NCBI RefSeq assembly: GCF_000765235.1
Contig: NZ_JPJG01000006.1
Coordinates: 1 to 45,281 of the forward strand
Reading direction: 5' to 3'
DNA: 45,281 nucleotides
DNA from: Oscillibacter sp. ER4
GTDB taxonomy: Bacteria; Bacillota; Clostridia; Oscillospirales; Oscillospiraceae
The first letter of the stretch is position 1. The number at the start of each line of letters is the position of its first letter. Shown here piece by piece: positions 24,098 through 32,260 of the stretch. The notes under the pieces are model-generated. The model had not been told where the DNA came from. It ran no database searches and was given only the letters and a program-made list of their open reading frames with translations. The position numbers were made by a program, and so were the translations under genes.

Positions 24098-26062
24098 ATG
24101 GACAAGAAGAAATTCTATATCACGACCCCCATCTACTACCCCTCCGACAAGCTCCACATTGGCCACACCTACTGCACCGTAGCGACCGACGCGATGGCGC
24201 GCTACAAGCGCCTGACGGGCTATGACGTCATGTTCCTGACCGGCACCGACGAGCACGGCCAGAAGATCGAAGATAAGGCCAAGGCCGCGGGCGTGACCCC
24301 GCAGCAGTTCGTCGACAACATCGTCTGCGGCGAAAAGGGCATCCTCGATCTGTGGAAGCTCATGAATATTTCGAACGACCGCTTCATCCGCACAACGGAT
24401 GACTACCATGTCGAGGCCATCCAGAAGATCTTCAAGAAGATGCACGACAACGGCGACATCTACAAGGGCACCTACAAGGGCAAGTACTGCAAGCCCTGCG
24501 AGAGCTTCTGGACCGAGAGCCAGCTCGTTGACGGCAAGTGCCCCGACTGCGGCCGCGAGGTCGAGGACGCCGAGGAAGAGGCCTACTTCTTCAAGCTTTC
24601 CAAGTACGCCGACCGCGTGCAGCACCTGCTTGAGGACACCGACTTTCTCCAGCCCGCCTCTCGCGTCAACGAGATGGTCAACAACTTCATCAAGCCGGGC
24701 CTTGAAGACCTCTGCGTCTCCCGCACGAGCTTCACCTGGGGCATCCCCGTGGACTTTGACCCGGGTCACGTCGTTTACGTCTGGGTCGATGCGCTCTTCA
24801 ACTACTGCACGGCGCTCGGTTTTATGAACGAGAAGTACGACGATTACGACAAGTATTGGCCCGCCGACGTGCATTTTGTCGGCAAGGAGATCGTCCGCTT
24901 CCACTCCATCATCTGGCCCGCGATGCTCATGAGCATGGGCATGCCGCTCCCCAAGCACGTCTACGGCCACGGCTGGCTCGTCATGGACGGCGGCAAGATG
25001 AGTAAGTCCAAGGGCAACGTCGTTGACCCGTATGTGCTCGCCGAGCGCTTCGGCGTGGACGCGCTGCGCTTCTTCCTGCTGCGCACGTTCCCGTTCGGCT
25101 CGGACGGCAACTTCTCGAATGAACTGCTCATCAACACCATCAATGTCGACCTCGCCAACGACCTCGGCAACCTCGTCTCCCGCACGACGGCCATGGTCGA
25201 AAAATATTTCGGCGGCACGCTGCCGGAAAGCCGACAGACCGATGCGCTCGACGACGAGCTCATCTCTCAGCTCTCCGCGCTGCGCGGCAAGTATGAAGCC
25301 GAGATGGAGAAGTTCCAGTTCCAGAACGCGCTTGAGCTCATCTTCAAGTGCATCCAGCGCGCCAACAAGTATATCGACGAGACCGCGCCCTGGGCGCTCG
25401 CCAAGGACGAGGCCAACAAGCCCCGCCTCGCTTCCGTCATGTACAACCTGCTCGAGAGCATCCGCATCTGCACAGTGCTGCTCAACCCGTTCATCCCCGA
25501 TTCCTGCGAGAAGATCTTCGCGCAGATCGGCGCGTGCGAGTGCTGCCGCGACTGGGACAGCGCCGCGAAGTGGGGCAGCCTGAGCGCCACCGTCACCGTC
25601 CACAAGGGCGAGGCCATCTTCCCGCGCGTCGACGCGCAGAAGGCGCTCGAAGAGCTTGAGGCCATTCAGGAGGCTCAGAAAAAGGCTGCCCTCCCCGCGA
25701 TGGAGTTTGAGCCGATGGCGGAGGAAAAGGTCGATTTCGACACGTTCTGCAAGTCCGACTTCCGCGCCGTCAAGGTCAAGGCCTGCGAGGCCGTGAAGAA
25801 GAGCGAAAAGCTCCTGCGCTTCACGCTCGACGACGGCACCGGCACCGACCGCCAGATCCTCTCCGGCATCCACAAGTGGTACAAGCCCGAAGAGCTCGTC
25901 GGCAAGACGCTCGTCGCCATCGTCAACCTGCCCCCGCGCAAGATGATGGGGCTTGAGAGCTGCGGCATGCTGCTCTCTGCTGTCCACACCGAGAAGGGTG
26001 AGGAGGTCCTCAACCTTATTATGGTGGATGATAAGATCCCCGCTGGCGCAAAACTTTGTTAA
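24098..26062 (+). CDS. metG: Methionine-tRNA ligase
   Basis: The 654-residue product is a bacterial MetRS with all expected parts: the HIGH-type motif (KLHIGHTYCTVATDA), a zinc knuckle (KYCKPCESFWTE, then GKCPDCGREVE), the tRNA-contacting WVDALFNY segment, KMSKSKGN, an anticodon helix bundle, and the C-terminal EMAP/Trbp-like tRNA-binding domain (from about 555, FRAVKVKACEAVKKSEKLL). It charges initiator and elongator tRNA-Met. The gene has its own promoter after island B and is followed by a small terminator-like hairpin. It lies about 2 kb before the methionine uptake operon. Confidence 0.98.
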   Translation: MDKKKFYITTPIYYPSDKLHIGHTYCTVATDAMARYKRLTGYDVMFLTGTDEHGQKIEDKAKAAGVTPQQFVDNIVCGEKGILDLWKLMNISNDRFIRTTDDYHVEAIQKIFKKMHDNGDIYKGTYKGKYCKPCESFWTESQLVDGKCPDCGREVEDAEEEAYFFKLSKYADRVQHLLEDTDFLQPASRVNEMVNNFIKPGLEDLCVSRTSFTWGIPVDFDPGHVVYVWVDALFNYCTALGFMNEKYDDYDKYWPADVHFVGKEIVRFHSIIWPAMLMSMGMPLPKHVYGHGWLVMDGGKMSKSKGNVVDPYVLAERFGVDALRFFLLRTFPFGSDGNFSNELLINTINVDLANDLGNLVSRTTAMVEKYFGGTLPESRQTDALDDELISQLSALRGKYEAEMEKFQFQNALELIFKCIQRANKYIDETAPWALAKDEANKPRLASVMYNLLESIRICTVLLNPFIPDSCEKIFAQIGACECCRDWDSAAKWGSLSATVTVHKGEAIFPRVDAQKALEELEAIQEAQKKAALPAMEFEPMAEEKVDFDTFCKSDFRAVKVKACEAVKKSEKLLRFTLDDGTGTDRQILSGIHKWYKPEELVGKTLVAIVNLPPRKMMGLESCGMLLSAVHTEKGEEVLNLIMVDDKIPAGAKLC

Positions 26063-26065
26063 ATT

Positions 26066-26090
26066 AAAGGGGTAAGCCCCTTTCGTTTTC
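26066..26090 (+). terminator. Terminator-like hairpin after metG
   Basis: AAAGGGG pairs with CCCCTTT over TAAG three bases after the stop codon, followed by CGTTTTCC. The T tract is interrupted. It is the first hairpin of island C. Confidence 0.6.
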
Positions 26091-26670
26091 CCCACCTGAC
26101 GTGGGGAACGGGTAAAAGGGGGATACTCTCTTTTTCGAAAGAGAGTATCCCCCTTTAAATCCCCCGAGAGAAAGGTTTCCATTGCCGGTCTTGGGCTTGA
26201 AGAGCTGCACACGCTGCGCATTCAGGTGCGGTGTACATGGCTTCGCCATGAGTCCCTACAAGTCGTTACCAATCGCAACCGCGCCTTACTATCGTGAGGC
26301 GCGTGTGACGTTCGTTCGGCGGCAGACTGCCTGCCGAATGCGGCATTGCTGCGCTCGCCGCATTGAGGAGTGCTCCAGTAGGCGAAAATTAGGCTGTACT
26401 CCTACAAGACGGGCAGAGCGGCAGCGGATAGTAGGAGTAAGTCAAGTCGTATAGCAACACCAAACGCGGCAACGCCGCGCTATGGGCAGTGCAATCGGCA
26501 AGCATTGCAGCTCTTCGAGTTGCTCGCTTGCAATGTAGGCACCTTTCTTTTGGACGGTCACACCGCCCGTTTTCTTTCTCGGGAAAGAAAATGGGCGGTG
26601 TGGTGTTGCCGCCCGCAGGTGGCATATCCCCGCGCCCTTGGGGCGCGAAAACCCACCCTCTTTGGGCCTG
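26066..26670. repeat. Intergenic hairpin island C (about 600 bp)
   Basis: No convincing gene is seen. At least ten inverted repeats follow one another. They include TTCCCCAC/GTGGGGAA; a perfect 19-bp stem at 26115-26156 with a TTCG loop; CATGGC-TTC-GCCATG at 26236-26250; and CGCGCCTTAC-TATC-GTGAGGCGCG at 26280-26303. Others are TTCGGC..GCCGAA, AATGCGGC/GCCGCATT, competing AGGAGT/ACTCCT and ACTCCTAC/GTAGGAGT stems, and CGCGGC-AAC-GCCGCG. A 20-bp stem with one G-U pair spans 26559-26602 (loop TCGG), and CGCGCCC-TTG-GGGCGCG is at 26631-26647. The last resembles a stem in island A (GCGCCC-TTG core). Island C ends at the next ribosome binding site. Confidence 0.68.
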
Positions 26671-26687
26671 CAAAGGAGAAAAGAGCC

Positions 26688-26885
26688 ATGTATGAATACT
26701 TTCATGTAAAAGTCGCCGCCAATGCGTCTATTCTTGGCGGATTTTCGCTTGACCCCGAATACCGGAACATCATCGACCGTGCAGCGGAGGAAGGCTGGCG
26801 CTATGTTGGCTTTCTGCCTGTGTCGCAGTCGGTGAATGGCGCGATCCTTGAATATGACCTCATCTTTGAGCAGGAGAAGGCATGA
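26688..26885 (+). CDS. DUF4177-type small protein, 65 residues
   Basis: The start at ATG 26688 is chosen because AAAGGAG lies 11 bases upstream and island C precedes it. The sequence YEYFHVKVAANASILGGFSL, the segment IIDRAAEEGWRYVGFLPVS and the end ILEYDLIFEQ fit the DUF4177 pattern (Y-x-x-V, then a helix ending GW, then a strand). No function is known for the family. Its stop overlaps the tatD start (ATGA), so the two genes are translated together. Confidence 0.78.
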   Translation: MYEYFHVKVAANASILGGFSLDPEYRNIIDRAAEEGWRYVGFLPVSQSVNGAILEYDLIFEQEKA

Positions 26886-27673
26886 ATCTGATTTTTGACA
26901 CCCACGCCCACTACGACGATGAGGCGTTCGACGCTGACCGCGAGGCATTGCTCGCGTCCATGCCCGAAAACGGCGTGGGGCTGATCGTCGACCCGGGCTG
27001 CGACTTGGATACCTCGCGCCGCGCGGTGGAGATTGCGGAACAATATCCCCACGTCTACTCCGCCGTCGGCTGGCATCCGGAAAACTGCGCGCCCTACACG
27101 CGCGAGAGCCTCGACACGCTGCGCGCATGGGCAAAGAACCCGAAGGTCGTCGCCATCGGTGAGATCGGGCTCGACTACTACTGGGAGCAAAACCCGCCGC
27201 GGGAATTCCAGCAGGAGGTTTTCCGCGACCAGCTCGCGCTGGCGCAGGAATTAGGTCTCCCCGTCATCGTGCACGACCGCGACGCGCATGCTGACTGCCT
27301 CGCCATCGTGAAGGAGTTTCCGCAGGTGCGCGGCGTGTTCCATTGCTTTTCCGGCAGCGTCGAGATCGCGCAGGAGCTGATAAAGCGCGGCTGGTACCTG
27401 GGCTTTGACGGCCCGCTGACCTACAAGAACGCGAAGAAGACCGTCGAGGTCGCAAAGGTCGTCCCGCTTGACAGGGTGCTTCTCGAAACGGACAGCCCTT
27501 ACATGGCCCCCGTTCCCGTGCGCGGCACGCGCAACGACTCGCGCAATGTGTTCCATATCGCGGCAAAATTCGCAGAAATTCGCGGCATGAGCACAGATGA
27601 AATCATCGCCCTGACGAACGAAAACGGCCGCCGCTTTTTCGGCATTCAATCAGCGAAAGAGGAACGAAGCTGA
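26882..27673 (+). CDS. tatD: TatD-family metal-dependent deoxyribonuclease
   Basis: The 263-residue product has the TatD/YcfH signature: the N-terminal metal pair FDTHAHYDDEAFD, VAIGEIGLDYYW, PVIVHDRDAH, GVFHCFSGSVEIA and the late LLETDSPYMAP. These give the His, Glu and Asp metal ligands of the amidohydrolase barrel. Members have 3'-5' DNA exonuclease activity. Occurrence downstream of metG is common in Firmicutes. It overlaps the DUF4177 gene by four bases. Its stop codon lies in the loop of the terminator. Confidence 0.94.
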   Translation: MNLIFDTHAHYDDEAFDADREALLASMPENGVGLIVDPGCDLDTSRRAVEIAEQYPHVYSAVGWHPENCAPYTRESLDTLRAWAKNPKVVAIGEIGLDYYWEQNPPREFQQEVFRDQLALAQELGLPVIVHDRDAHADCLAIVKEFPQVRGVFHCFSGSVEIAQELIKRGWYLGFDGPLTYKNAKKTVEVAKVVPLDRVLLETDSPYMAPVPVRGTRNDSRNVFHIAAKFAEIRGMSTDEIIALTNENGRRFFGIQSAKEERS

Positions 27674-27694
27674 CCGCTTCCGTTCCTCTTTTTT
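27656..27694 (+). terminator. Terminator of the tatD unit, stop codon in loop
   Basis: AAAGAGGAACGAAGC pairs with GCTTCCGTTCCTCTTT with one bulged base over a TGACC loop that contains the tatD stop, followed by TTT. Confidence 0.9.
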
Positions 27695-27769
27695 CATTTC
27701 AAAACTGAACGGCGCGGCAAATTTGCTGGCAATATTACCCGATTTTTTCCGCATGTTTATTCTTCCGCT

Positions 27770-27787
27770 TTAGTCAAGTGTGACTAA
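27770..27787. promoter_or_regulatory. Candidate operator upstream of the methionine operon promoter
   Basis: TTAGTCA and TGACTAA form a perfect 7-bp dyad with a four-base gap, 25 bases before the -35 box of the Met-leader promoter. It may bind a repressor or activator, but no regulator can be assigned. Confidence 0.4.
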
Positions 27788-27812
27788 GTTGCGAATTTTC
27801 CCGCATTTTCTG

Positions 27813-27841
27813 TTGACGTGTGCTTTTCACGGTGCTATGAT
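27813..27841 (+). promoter_or_regulatory. Promoter of the Met-leader/metNIQ operon
   Basis: TTGACG and TATGAT are separated by exactly 17 bases. The start near 27848 gives a leader of about 36 bases before the leader peptide ATG. The longer in-frame ATG at 27818 falls inside this promoter and so cannot be used from this transcript. Confidence 0.8.
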
Positions 27842-27883
27842 ACCCACAACCTCAATATGATTTTCGGAAAGGATTTCGACGAA

Positions 27884-28006
27884 ATGTTCTCCTACACTTC
27901 TCGAATGTTAATGTGCATGAACATGGACATGGCGATGCCGATGCCCACGATTGCTCATGCTCATTTTCCTGCCCGATACGCACAGGAACGAAATTGCCGC
28001 CGCTGA
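27884..28006 (+). CDS. Methionine-rich leader peptide, 40 residues (putative attenuator)
   Basis: The peptide begins MFSYTSR and continues MLMCMNMDMAMPM, with Met at residues 8, 10, 12, 14, 16, 18 and 20, so an ATG falls every six bases from 27905 to 27943. The rest (PTIAHAHFPARYAQERNCRR) ends at TGA 28006. AAAGGA lies ten bases before the ATG. The peptide lies between a strong promoter and a terminator in front of metN. This is the layout of an amino-acid attenuator leader such as TrpL or HisL, here for methionine. Stalling of ribosomes short of Met-tRNA is the expected signal. A metal-binding peptide rich in Met, His and Cys is the main alternative. Confidence 0.72.
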   Translation: MFSYTSRMLMCMNMDMAMPMPTIAHAHFPARYAQERNCRR

Positions 28007-28086
28007 TTGAAAGCGCGCAGAAGGGTCTTGCCACCCGAACATCGTTTGACCTGAAGCGGGGAGCTCATGAGCTCCCCGCTTTTTTT
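27915..28086 (+). promoter_or_regulatory. Attenuator with mutually exclusive pairings in the Met leader
   Basis: Four segments can be paired by eye. Segment 1, GCATGA (27915-27920, among the Met codons), pairs with TCATGC (27955-27960) in segment 2. Segment 2, GCTCATGCTC (27953-27962), can instead pair with GAG-CT-CATGAGC (28061-28072) with a two-base bulge. That stretch is segment 3, part of the terminator. Segments 3 and 4 form the terminator itself. A ribosome stalled on the Met run would cover segment 1, free segment 2 and let 2:3 form, so transcription continues. The logic is that of classical attenuators. The pairings are inferred from sequence and energies were not computed. Confidence 0.55.
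28055..28086 (+). terminator. Leader terminator before metN
   Basis: AGCGGGGAGCT pairs perfectly with AGCTCCCCGCT over CATG (the whole 26-base stretch is palindromic), followed by a run of seven T that begins with the last base of the stem. It stands 31 bases before the metN start and so must be read through for expression. Confidence 0.92.
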
Positions 28087-28116
28087 GTTTGCTTTTGGGA
28101 TAAAGGAGGAATTCAC

Positions 28117-29163
28117 TTGATCGAACTCAAGAACATTTCCAAGGACTTCGGCTCGGGCGAAAAGGCCGTGCACGCCGTGCGCGACGTGTCGCTCTCCATC
28201 GGCTCGGGCGAGATCTTCGGGATCATCGGCTTCTCGGGCGCGGGCAAGTCCACGCTCGTGCGATGCATCAACCTTTTGGAGCGGCCAAGCTCCGGCAGCG
28301 TCTTCGTCGCGGGACAGGACTTGACGGCGCTCTCTGCCAAGGATCTGCGCGCGGCGCGCAAGAAGATCGGCATGATCTTCCAGCACTTCAACCTGATGCC
28401 GTCGCGCACGGTGGCCGGAAACGTCGCCTACCCGCTCAAGGGCAGCGGCCTGAGCAAGGAGGATATCCGGAAGAAGGTCGCAACGCTCTTGGAACTCGTC
28501 GGCATCGGCGACAAGGCGGACGCCTACCCCAGCCAGCTCTCCGGCGGACAGAAGCAGCGCGTCGCCATCGCCCGCGCCCTTGCCAACGACCCACAGGTGC
28601 TTCTGTGCGACGAGGCGACCTCCGCGCTCGACCCGCAGACAACGAAGGCGATCCTGCACCTTCTCAAGCACCTCAACGAAACGCTCGGCATCACGATCGT
28701 GCTCATCACGCACGAGATGGCTGTCGTCAAGGAGATCTGTGACCGCGTCGCCGTCATGGAATACGGCCGCGTCGTCGAGCAGGGCGAGGTCTTCACGGTC
28801 TTCGCTGAGCCCAAGCAGGACATCACGAAGAGCTTCATCCACACGACCTCGAACCTCCAGAAGGTCGAAGCGCTCATCGCCGAGGATTCCCCCGTCACGC
28901 GTCTCCAGCCTGGCGAGCTCATTGTCCGCCTGTCCTATGTTCAGCGCAACGTCAACGAGCCGATCATCTCCGCCGTGTCGCAGATGTTCAACGTCTCGCT
29001 CAACATCATTTTCGCCGATATCACCATCGTGCAGGATTCCCCCATCGGCGGAACGGTCGCCATCATCAGCGGCGAGAAAAAGCAGATCACGAAAGCGATC
29101 GAATACCTGATCGAAAAAAATGTTGGAGTGGAGGTCATCAAAGATGCAAGAGCTGATCGTTAA
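28117..29163 (+). CDS. metN: Methionine ABC transporter ATPase MetN
   Basis: The product has 348 residues from TTG 28117, seven bases after AGGAGG; no ATG fits. It has Walker A GFSGAGKST, Q-loop IFQHFNLM, signature LSGGQKQR, Walker B VLLCDEATSA and H-loop ITHEMAVV. A C-terminal NIL/ACT-like domain (about 270-345, ELIVRLSYVQRNVNEPIISA) is diagnostic of MetN. In E. coli MetN this domain binds methionine and shuts transport down when the inside pool is high. It is the first transport gene after the Met leader and overlaps metI by 20 bases. The TTG start may lower its translation. Confidence 0.95.
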   Translation: MIELKNISKDFGSGEKAVHAVRDVSLSIGSGEIFGIIGFSGAGKSTLVRCINLLERPSSGSVFVAGQDLTALSAKDLRAARKKIGMIFQHFNLMPSRTVAGNVAYPLKGSGLSKEDIRKKVATLLELVGIGDKADAYPSQLSGGQKQRVAIARALANDPQVLLCDEATSALDPQTTKAILHLLKHLNETLGITIVLITHEMAVVKEICDRVAVMEYGRVVEQGEVFTVFAEPKQDITKSFIHTTSNLQKVEALIAEDSPVTRLQPGELIVRLSYVQRNVNEPIISAVSQMFNVSLNIIFADITIVQDSPIGGTVAIISGEKKQITKAIEYLIEKNVGVEVIKDARADR

Positions 29164-29824
29164 CATTGCCCCGAACCTTGCAAGCAAGCTGCCGGACTTT
29201 TATAAGGCCCTCGGCGACACGATGCTCATGGTGCTCTGGTCGGGCCTCATCTCGTTCGTATTCGGGCTTCTGCTCGGCGTGGTGCTCACGGTGACAAAGC
29301 CGAACGGCATTTTGGAGAACAAGGTCGTCTACCAAATTCTCGACAAGCTCGTGAGCCTGTTCCGCTCCATCCCGTTTATCATCCTACTGACGTGGGTCAT
29401 GCCCATCACGCGTGCGCTGGTCGGCACGGTGCTCTATGTGCGCGGTGCGATCGTGCCGCTGGTGTTCGGCTCAGTGCCGTTTTTCACCCGTCAGGTCGAA
29501 AGTGCGCTCGCCGAGCTCGACGGCGGCCTTATCGAGGCGGCGCTCTCGATGGGCTCGAGCCCGCTTGAGATCATCTTCCGCGTGTATCTCAAGGAGAGCA
29601 TCGCGGCCATCGCGCGCGGCACGACCATCACGATCGTGAGTCTCTTAAACCTCACGGCCATGGCCGGCGTCGCCGGCGCGGGCGGCCTCGGCGACTTCGC
29701 CATCCGCTACGGCCACGACCGCAACATGGCCGACATCACGAACGTCACCGTGCTCGTCCTTGTGCTCATCGTCTGCGTCATCGAATTTGCCGGCGGACGC
29801 ATCGTCAAAAAGAACACGCATTAA
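29144..29824 (+). CDS. metI: Methionine ABC transporter permease MetI
   Basis: The product has 226 residues from ATG 29144, with GGAGG nine bases upstream, overlapping metN. It has five hydrophobic segments and the ATPase-coupling EAA loop in LDGGLIEAALSMGSSPLEII. A further conserved stretch is LLNLTAMAGVAGAGGLGDFA, typical of MetI. It forms the homodimeric membrane channel of the MetNIQ importer. Confidence 0.95.
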   Translation: MQELIVNIAPNLASKLPDFYKALGDTMLMVLWSGLISFVFGLLLGVVLTVTKPNGILENKVVYQILDKLVSLFRSIPFIILLTWVMPITRALVGTVLYVRGAIVPLVFGSVPFFTRQVESALAELDGGLIEAALSMGSSPLEIIFRVYLKESIAAIARGTTITIVSLLNLTAMAGVAGAGGLGDFAIRYGHDRNMADITNVTVLVLVLIVCVIEFAGGRIVKKNTH

Positions 29825-29888
29825 CGTGATCCCCATACAGTCCCTACCCACCCCATTACAAAAAATTATTTTAACGGAGGATATTTCC

Positions 29889-30779
29889 ATGAAGCTCAAA
29901 AAGTTCTTTGCCCTCACCCTTGCAGCCGCCACGCTCGCCCTCGCACTGACCGCCTGCGGCTCCAAGGCCGGCGACTCCGCCGACAACAGCGATGCCAACA
30001 CCGACAATCAGACCGGCGAGACCGTGACCGTCAAGCTCGGCGTGGTCGGCGGCATCTATGACGACCTGTGGGCGAGCGCGAAGGCCGCGCTCGCCGACGA
30101 GGGCATCGACCTCGAGATCGTGCAGTTCTCGGACTACGTGACCCCGAACAACGCGCTCGCCAACGGCGACATCGACCTCAACGCCTTCCAGCACCGCATT
30201 TATCTCCAGAACGAGATCGACAACTACGGCTATGCGATCCAGAACATCGGCAACACCTTCATCATCCCGCTGAACCTCTACTCCCAGAAGGTCAGTTCCG
30301 TTGACGAGCTCAAAGACGGTGACGTCGTCGCCATTCCCGACGATCTGACCAACGGCGGCCGCGCGCTCAAGGTGCTCGAAGCCGCGGGCCTCATCGAGCT
30401 CGACCCCAACGCCGCCTTCAACCCCACCGTTGACGATATCACGAGCTACAAGGTCAACATCACCATCGAAGAACTCAAGGCCAACACCATCCCCTCCGTC
30501 CTGCCCGACGTGGCCGCCGCGGTCGTGAATGGCAACTACGCGCTCGACTTTGGCCTCAAGACTGACGAGGCCATCTACAAGGACAGCGTCCTCGACGTGG
30601 AGGAGTACTGGAATCTGATCGCCGCGCGCACCGCTGACATCGAAGACCCCGACACCGCCGCCATCTATGAGAAGGTCGTCGAAGCCTTCCAGTCCAGCGC
30701 GACGGAGGACGTGTTCAACAACACCTTCGGCGGTTACTTCATCGCAGTGGGCTGGAATCAGGACCTGATCAATCAGTAA
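29889..30779 (+). CDS. metQ: Methionine-binding lipoprotein MetQ
   Basis: The 296-residue product has a lipobox (LALALTAC, Cys 23) after a basic N-terminus, an acidic linker, and the NlpA/MetQ domain. Marks include VKLGVVGGIYDDLWASAK, a VEIVQFSDYVTPNNALANGD-like segment and DLNAFQHRIYL. It captures methionine or derivatives outside the membrane and delivers them to MetNI. In studied MetQ proteins D-Met and N-formyl-Met can also be carried. An ACGGAGG-type site precedes the ATG. A long GC hairpin follows the stop codon. Confidence 0.94.
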   Translation: MKLKKFFALTLAAATLALALTACGSKAGDSADNSDANTDNQTGETVTVKLGVVGGIYDDLWASAKAALADEGIDLEIVQFSDYVTPNNALANGDIDLNAFQHRIYLQNEIDNYGYAIQNIGNTFIIPLNLYSQKVSSVDELKDGDVVAIPDDLTNGGRALKVLEAAGLIELDPNAAFNPTVDDITSYKVNITIEELKANTIPSVLPDVAAAVVNGNYALDFGLKTDEAIYKDSVLDVEEYWNLIAARTADIEDPDTAAIYEKVVEAFQSSATEDVFNNTFGGYFIAVGWNQDLINQ

Positions 30780-30789
30780 ACACCATCTG

Positions 30790-30832
30790 ACCGCCGCCGC
30801 GCTCCCGCAACGCAGGGAGCGCGGGCGGCGGT
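30790..30832 (+). promoter_or_regulatory. GC-rich post-metQ hairpin without T tract
   Basis: ACCGCCGCCGCGCTCCC pairs with GGGAGCGC and GGGCGGCGGT with one bulge, about 17 bp in all, over an eight-base loop. No T run follows. It probably protects the metN-metQ message from 3' decay and lowers expression of the genes behind. A close relative follows the lysine-operon binding protein (40369). Confidence 0.7.
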
Positions 30833-30856
30833 ACGCCTTTCCGGGAGGAATTGATT

Positions 30857-32260
30857 ATGGCACTTGATCTTTCCGCGCTGCGGCGCATCATTGCAGACGA
30901 AAACCGCCTGCTCACCGGCGCGGACATTCCCGCAGAATACCAGAGCGACGTGCTCGGCCGCGTCCACGGCAGCGCCGAGGCGCTCGCCTTCCCCTTATCC
31001 ACCGAGGAGGTGAGCGCGCTCCTGCGCTACGCGCGCGCACCGCGTTCCCGTCACGCCGCGCGGCGCGGGGACGAATCTTGTCGGCTCTACCGTGCCGCTC
31101 GAGGGCGACATCATCCTCGACCTTTCCCGCATGGACCGCGTGCTCGAGCTCGACGAGGACACGATGAGCGTCACGGTCGAGCCCGGTATGCTCTTGCAGG
31201 ACTTGCAGGCCTATGTCGAAGCGCGCGGGCTGTTCTACCCGCCCGATCCCGGCGAAAAGGCCTCGAGCATCGGCGGCAACATCAGCACGAACGCCGGCGG
31301 CATGCGCGCGGTGAAGTACGGCGTCACGCGCGACTATGTGCGCGGGCTCGAGGTCGTGCTCGCTGACGGCACGGTGATGCAAGTCGGCGGCAAGCAGGTC
31401 AAGGACGCGAGCGGGCTTTCGCTCAAGCACCTTCTCATCGGCTTGGAGGGTAGCTCGCCGTCATCACAAAGTGCCTGCTGCGCCTTGTTCCCAAGCCCGA
31501 GGCCTCGCTCAGCGTGCTTGTGCCGTATGCCGACCTGAAAACCGGCATCCAGAGCGTTTTGACCATCCTGCGCGCGAACGCGAACCCCACGGCGGTCGAA
31601 TTCATGGAGCGCAAAGTCGTCGCGCTTGGCGAACGCTTCTGCGGCGTCTCTTATCCCCGCCCCGACGCCGGCTCTTATATTCTCTTGACCTTTGACGGCA
31701 GAAGCGAAGAGGTCACGGCCAATGCCGCGCGCGTGCGCTCTCTGGCGCTGCAAAACGGCGCGCTCGACTTTATCGAGCTCTCCGACGCGCGGCAGTGCGC
31801 TGACATCTGGCGCGTGCGCGGAGCGCTTGTCAAGGCCGTGGAGGCCGTTTCCGAGCAGGAGCCGGTCGATATCGTCGTGCCCATCAGCCGCACGGCGGAC
31901 TTCATCCGCTTCATCAACGACTTGGAAGCCCAGAGCGGCATGCAGATGGTCAGCTTCGGCCACGCGGGCGACGGCAATGTGCACCTGTGCGTCGTGCGCG
32001 GCGAGCGGGATGAAGAAACGTGGCAGCGCGAGCTGCACGAAAACATGGACAGGGCCTATGCCGAAGCCTATCGCCTCGGCGGCGTCGCCTCCGGCGAGCA
32101 CGGCATCGGGCTATCGAAGCGTCCCTACTTCCTGCGCCAGACGGCGAAGGAAAATTTACAGGCCATGAACGCCATCAAAACGGCGCTCGACCCGCAGCAT
32201 ATCTTGAACAACGGAAAATCTTATCTCACAGGAGGAAACAATAATGCAGGCACTTTCTGA
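30857..32260 (+). pseudogene. FAD-linked 2-hydroxyacid oxidase (GlcD-like), two frameshifts
   Basis: Three frames must be joined to get one GlcD-type protein of about 468 residues. From ATG 30857 (behind GGGAGGA) the frame is good up to LLRYARA. It is then two bases short within a GCGCGCGC run near 31033-31039. The next frame (RVPVTPRGAGTNLVGSTVP, GEKASSIGGNISTNAGG) carries the FAD loop and runs to LLIGLEG. One base is missing near 31451, after which VITKCLLRLVPKPEA and the C-terminal domain resume (GHAGDGNVHL, ASGEHGIGLSKRPYF). The product would oxidise a 2-hydroxyacid to a 2-oxoacid. Either the gene is decaying or these are two assembly errors. The intact reading elsewhere and the fully conserved motifs leave both possible. 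Confidence 0.85.

Noticed and set aside
23945-26221. Long open frame (758 codons) on the minus strand across metG
   Set aside because: It is the antisense shadow of metG, whose motifs are complete on the plus strand. The minus frame has low-complexity GC-rich composition and no domain.
27818-27883. Longer N-terminal version of the Met leader peptide starting at 27818
   Set aside because: That ATG lies between the -35 and -10 boxes of the promoter and would not be in the transcript. The ATG at 27884 has a ribosome binding site.
27848-28110. S-box (SAM) riboswitch or Met T-box as controller of metNIQ
   Set aside because: Neither the S-box conserved blocks nor a T-box sequence (TGGNACCGCG) can be found. 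The leader is short and mainly coding.
31020-31460. Programmed frameshifting in the GlcD-like gene
   Set aside because: There is no slippery heptamer, and two independent shifts would be needed. Mutation or sequence error is simpler.
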